A stretch of DNA of 7,156 nucleotides from Bacteroidia bacterium (GTDB lineage Bacteria; Bacteroidota; Bacteroidia; Chitinophagales; Saprospiraceae). Positions 6,073-7,156 of the stretch are shown here, in pieces. Within the stretch, counting starts at the first letter, position 1. Each line of letters opens with the position of its first letter. A program made the translations under genes and the position numbers. The stretch covers positions 1-7,156 of the forward strand of contig JAUILM010000292.1 in the NCBI GenBank assembly GCA_030432855.1, written 5' to 3'. The notes under the pieces are model-generated. The model saw only the letters and a program-made list of their open reading frames with translations, did no database searches and was not told where the DNA came from.

Positions 6073-6543
6073 ATGAAAAAGACATTATTTGTTCTGGCAG
6101 TCATTGCAATCGTGATAGCGTGTGGACAGCAGGCCTCCGATACATCCGGTCAGAATGCATCCAATCCGGCACAGGAAGAAGTGATGCCCAACGATGGAAA
6201 GGGTATTGGTGAGATCAAAAACGTCACTCTGAATGATCCATTACATGAAGACATGGTCGAAAAAGGCAAAGCGATTTATGAAATGAAATGCGCAGCCTGC
6301 CATAAACTCAGCGGAGCCAGAGTAGTGGGTCCAAGTTGGGCTGGGCTTACCACCAAACGGGAACCTGAATGGATTATGAACATGATTACCAATGTAGATG
6401 TGATGCTTGAAAAGGATCCTGAAGCGAGAGCGCTGCTCGAAGAATGTTTGACACGGATGCCTAACCAGAACGTATCCATTGGTGATGCACGGGATATTCT
6501 GGAGTTTATGTATCACAACGATCAGGAGAACGCGGCTGAATGA
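6073..6543 (+). CDS. Monoheme cytochrome c lipoprotein, candidate electron donor to NosZ
   Basis: A 156-residue class I cytochrome c. The signal peptide (MKK, hydrophobic 4-16) ends in a lipobox VIAC (C17), so the mature protein should be membrane-anchored on the periplasmic side. An acid- and Asn/Gln-rich linker (about 18-55) leads to the heme domain: C73-AA-C76-H77 binds heme c, a GP(S)W segment follows at 86-89, and M129 in RMPNQN is the likely sixth ligand. The gene begins two bases after the rrf2 stop and overlaps the next gene as ATGA. Clade II nos clusters often contain small c-type cytochromes that pass electrons to NosZ; a lipid anchor plus flexible linker would suit that. The partner could also be an NO reductase or oxidase encoded elsewhere. 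Confidence 0.93.
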   Translation: MKKTLFVLAVIAIVIACGQQASDTSGQNASNPAQEEVMPNDGKGIGEIKNVTLNDPLHEDMVEKGKAIYEMKCAACHKLSGARVVGPSWAGLTTKREPEWIMNMITNVDVMLEKDPEARALLEECLTRMPNQNVSIGDARDILEFMYHNDQENAAE

Positions 6544-7156
6544 ACCACTGGATGAATGTGAAGGTCAGCTATGGGTATCGGTCCTCACTTGTATATTTTT
6601 GTCTGGCAGCGATATTTGGCCTTGTCTTAAGATTGGCATTTTCGGTAAATCTACCGGATTGGATTTCCTTTCCTAATGTTCGTCATGCACATTCCCATGT
6701 AGCGCTATTGGGATGGCTTTTTGCCGGATATTATTTGACCATCACCCATGTATTCTCCTGGAAATGGGATACATTCAAAAGTCTATTTCTGGCATTACAG
6801 CTGACAGTAGCGGGCATGGCACTTACTTTTCCAGTGACGGGATACGCTGCCCTATCCATTGCCGTATCCGGTATCCATATTGTGCTTTCCTATGTCATGA
6901 TCTGGCGAATGTGGCGTGGCAGCACTCTGTTGAAGCAGGGATCTGTATCTAAGTATTTTCTTCGGGCATCCCTTGTATTTTTATTTCTCGCTTCCCTGGG
7001 GGTCTGGAGCCTGGGTCCACTCATGTCCTCATGGAAGGGTACGGCTGTCTACTACGGTGCGATTCAATGGTATCTCCATTTCATGTTTAATGGATGGATG
7101 ATCTTTGCCCTTATGGCTATCGCCTACCGGTATCTGGAAAAAAAGGAAATAGCTTA
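6540..7156 (+). CDS. Polytopic membrane protein with HxHxH motif, function unknown (cut by right edge)
   Basis: I translated this frame from the ATG at 6540, which overlaps the cytochrome stop as ATGA: 205 codons and the first two bases (TA) of a codon at the edge, so it may end there or continue. A start at M5 (6552) is possible. About six hydrophobic segments are visible (near 17-36, 54-72, 81-99, 103-122, 141-160 and 174-197). Histidines in or near membrane segments are notable: H49-A-H51-S-H53 followed by ALLGW, H113, and H180 in WYLHFMFNGW (177-186). Other marks are FPVTGYAA (97-104) and SLGPLM (157-162). From memory it resembles an unnamed Bacteroidota family found near NO- and respiration-related genes, faintly recalling heme-copper oxidase subunit I or NnrS-like heme/copper membrane proteins. 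No function is assigned. Confidence 0.85.
   Translation, partial: MNHWMNVKVSYGYRSSLVYFCLAAIFGLVLRLAFSVNLPDWISFPNVRHAHSHVALLGWLFAGYYLTITHVFSWKWDTFKSLFLALQLTVAGMALTFPVTGYAALSIAVSGIHIVLSYVMIWRMWRGSTLLKQGSVSKYFLRASLVFLFLASLGVWSLGPLMSSWKGTAVYYGAIQWYLHFMFNGWMIFALMAIAYRYLEKKEIA

Noticed and set aside
6713..6952. Plus-strand 79-codon frame (and another at 6479-6676)
   Set aside because: Both are out of frame with the continuous membrane-protein frame starting at 6540, which has proper membrane segments and a coupled start.
1..7156. Mobile elements, CRISPR arrays, tRNA or rRNA genes, signs of recent transfer
   Set aside because: No transposase, terminal repeats, spaced repeats or RNA-gene-like sequence seen; genes on both sides of the promoter region look similar in composition.

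Overview
The window comes from a Bacteroidota genome. The evidence is the gene content and order of a clade II (Sec-exported) nitrous oxide reductase locus, lipoprotein-type signals on several exported proteins, promoter -7 boxes matching TAnnTTTG, weak or absent Shine-Dalgarno sequences, and a membrane protein family I associate with Bacteroidota nos clusters. I cannot resolve the genus; there is no rRNA, tRNA, mobile element or CRISPR here.

Layout. Positions 1-5522 hold a minus-strand operon read from right to left: nosZ (N2O reductase), a conserved 192-residue membrane protein, nosL (copper lipoprotein), nosD (periplasmic beta-helix protein), nosF (ABC ATPase) and the first 170 codons of nosY (ABC membrane subunit, running off the left edge). 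After nosZ the genes are packed tightly: three successive 4-base ATGA overlaps, then a 23-base nosF/nosY overlap. The only real gap (84 bp, after nosZ) carries a 9-bp inverted repeat. Positions 5642-7156 hold a divergent plus-strand operon: an Rrf2-family Fe-S-type regulator, a monoheme cytochrome c lipoprotein 2 bp later, and a polytopic membrane protein with an HxHxH motif that starts within the cytochrome stop (ATGA) and reaches the right edge.

How it works together. NosZ reduces N2O to N2 and keeps all expected CuA and CuZ ligands. NosL, NosD, NosF and NosY form the known copper/sulfur maturation machinery for the CuZ cluster. The lipo-cytochrome is a plausible electron donor to CuA (inference). 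The Rrf2 protein, with three cysteines spaced as in cluster-binding members, is the obvious candidate to sense NO or redox state. The 119-bp intergenic region has two back-to-back TAnnTTTG boxes, and a 16-bp dyad placed where both -33 elements should be, which suggests one shared operator for both operons.

Two gene starts should be moved from the longest reading frame: nosZ to 5522 and nosL to 2886. The most interesting poorly described parts are the 192-residue membrane protein, the HxHxH membrane protein and the shared operator. No nitrite or NO reductase gene is visible, so the window does not show whether the host denitrifies fully or only consumes N2O.
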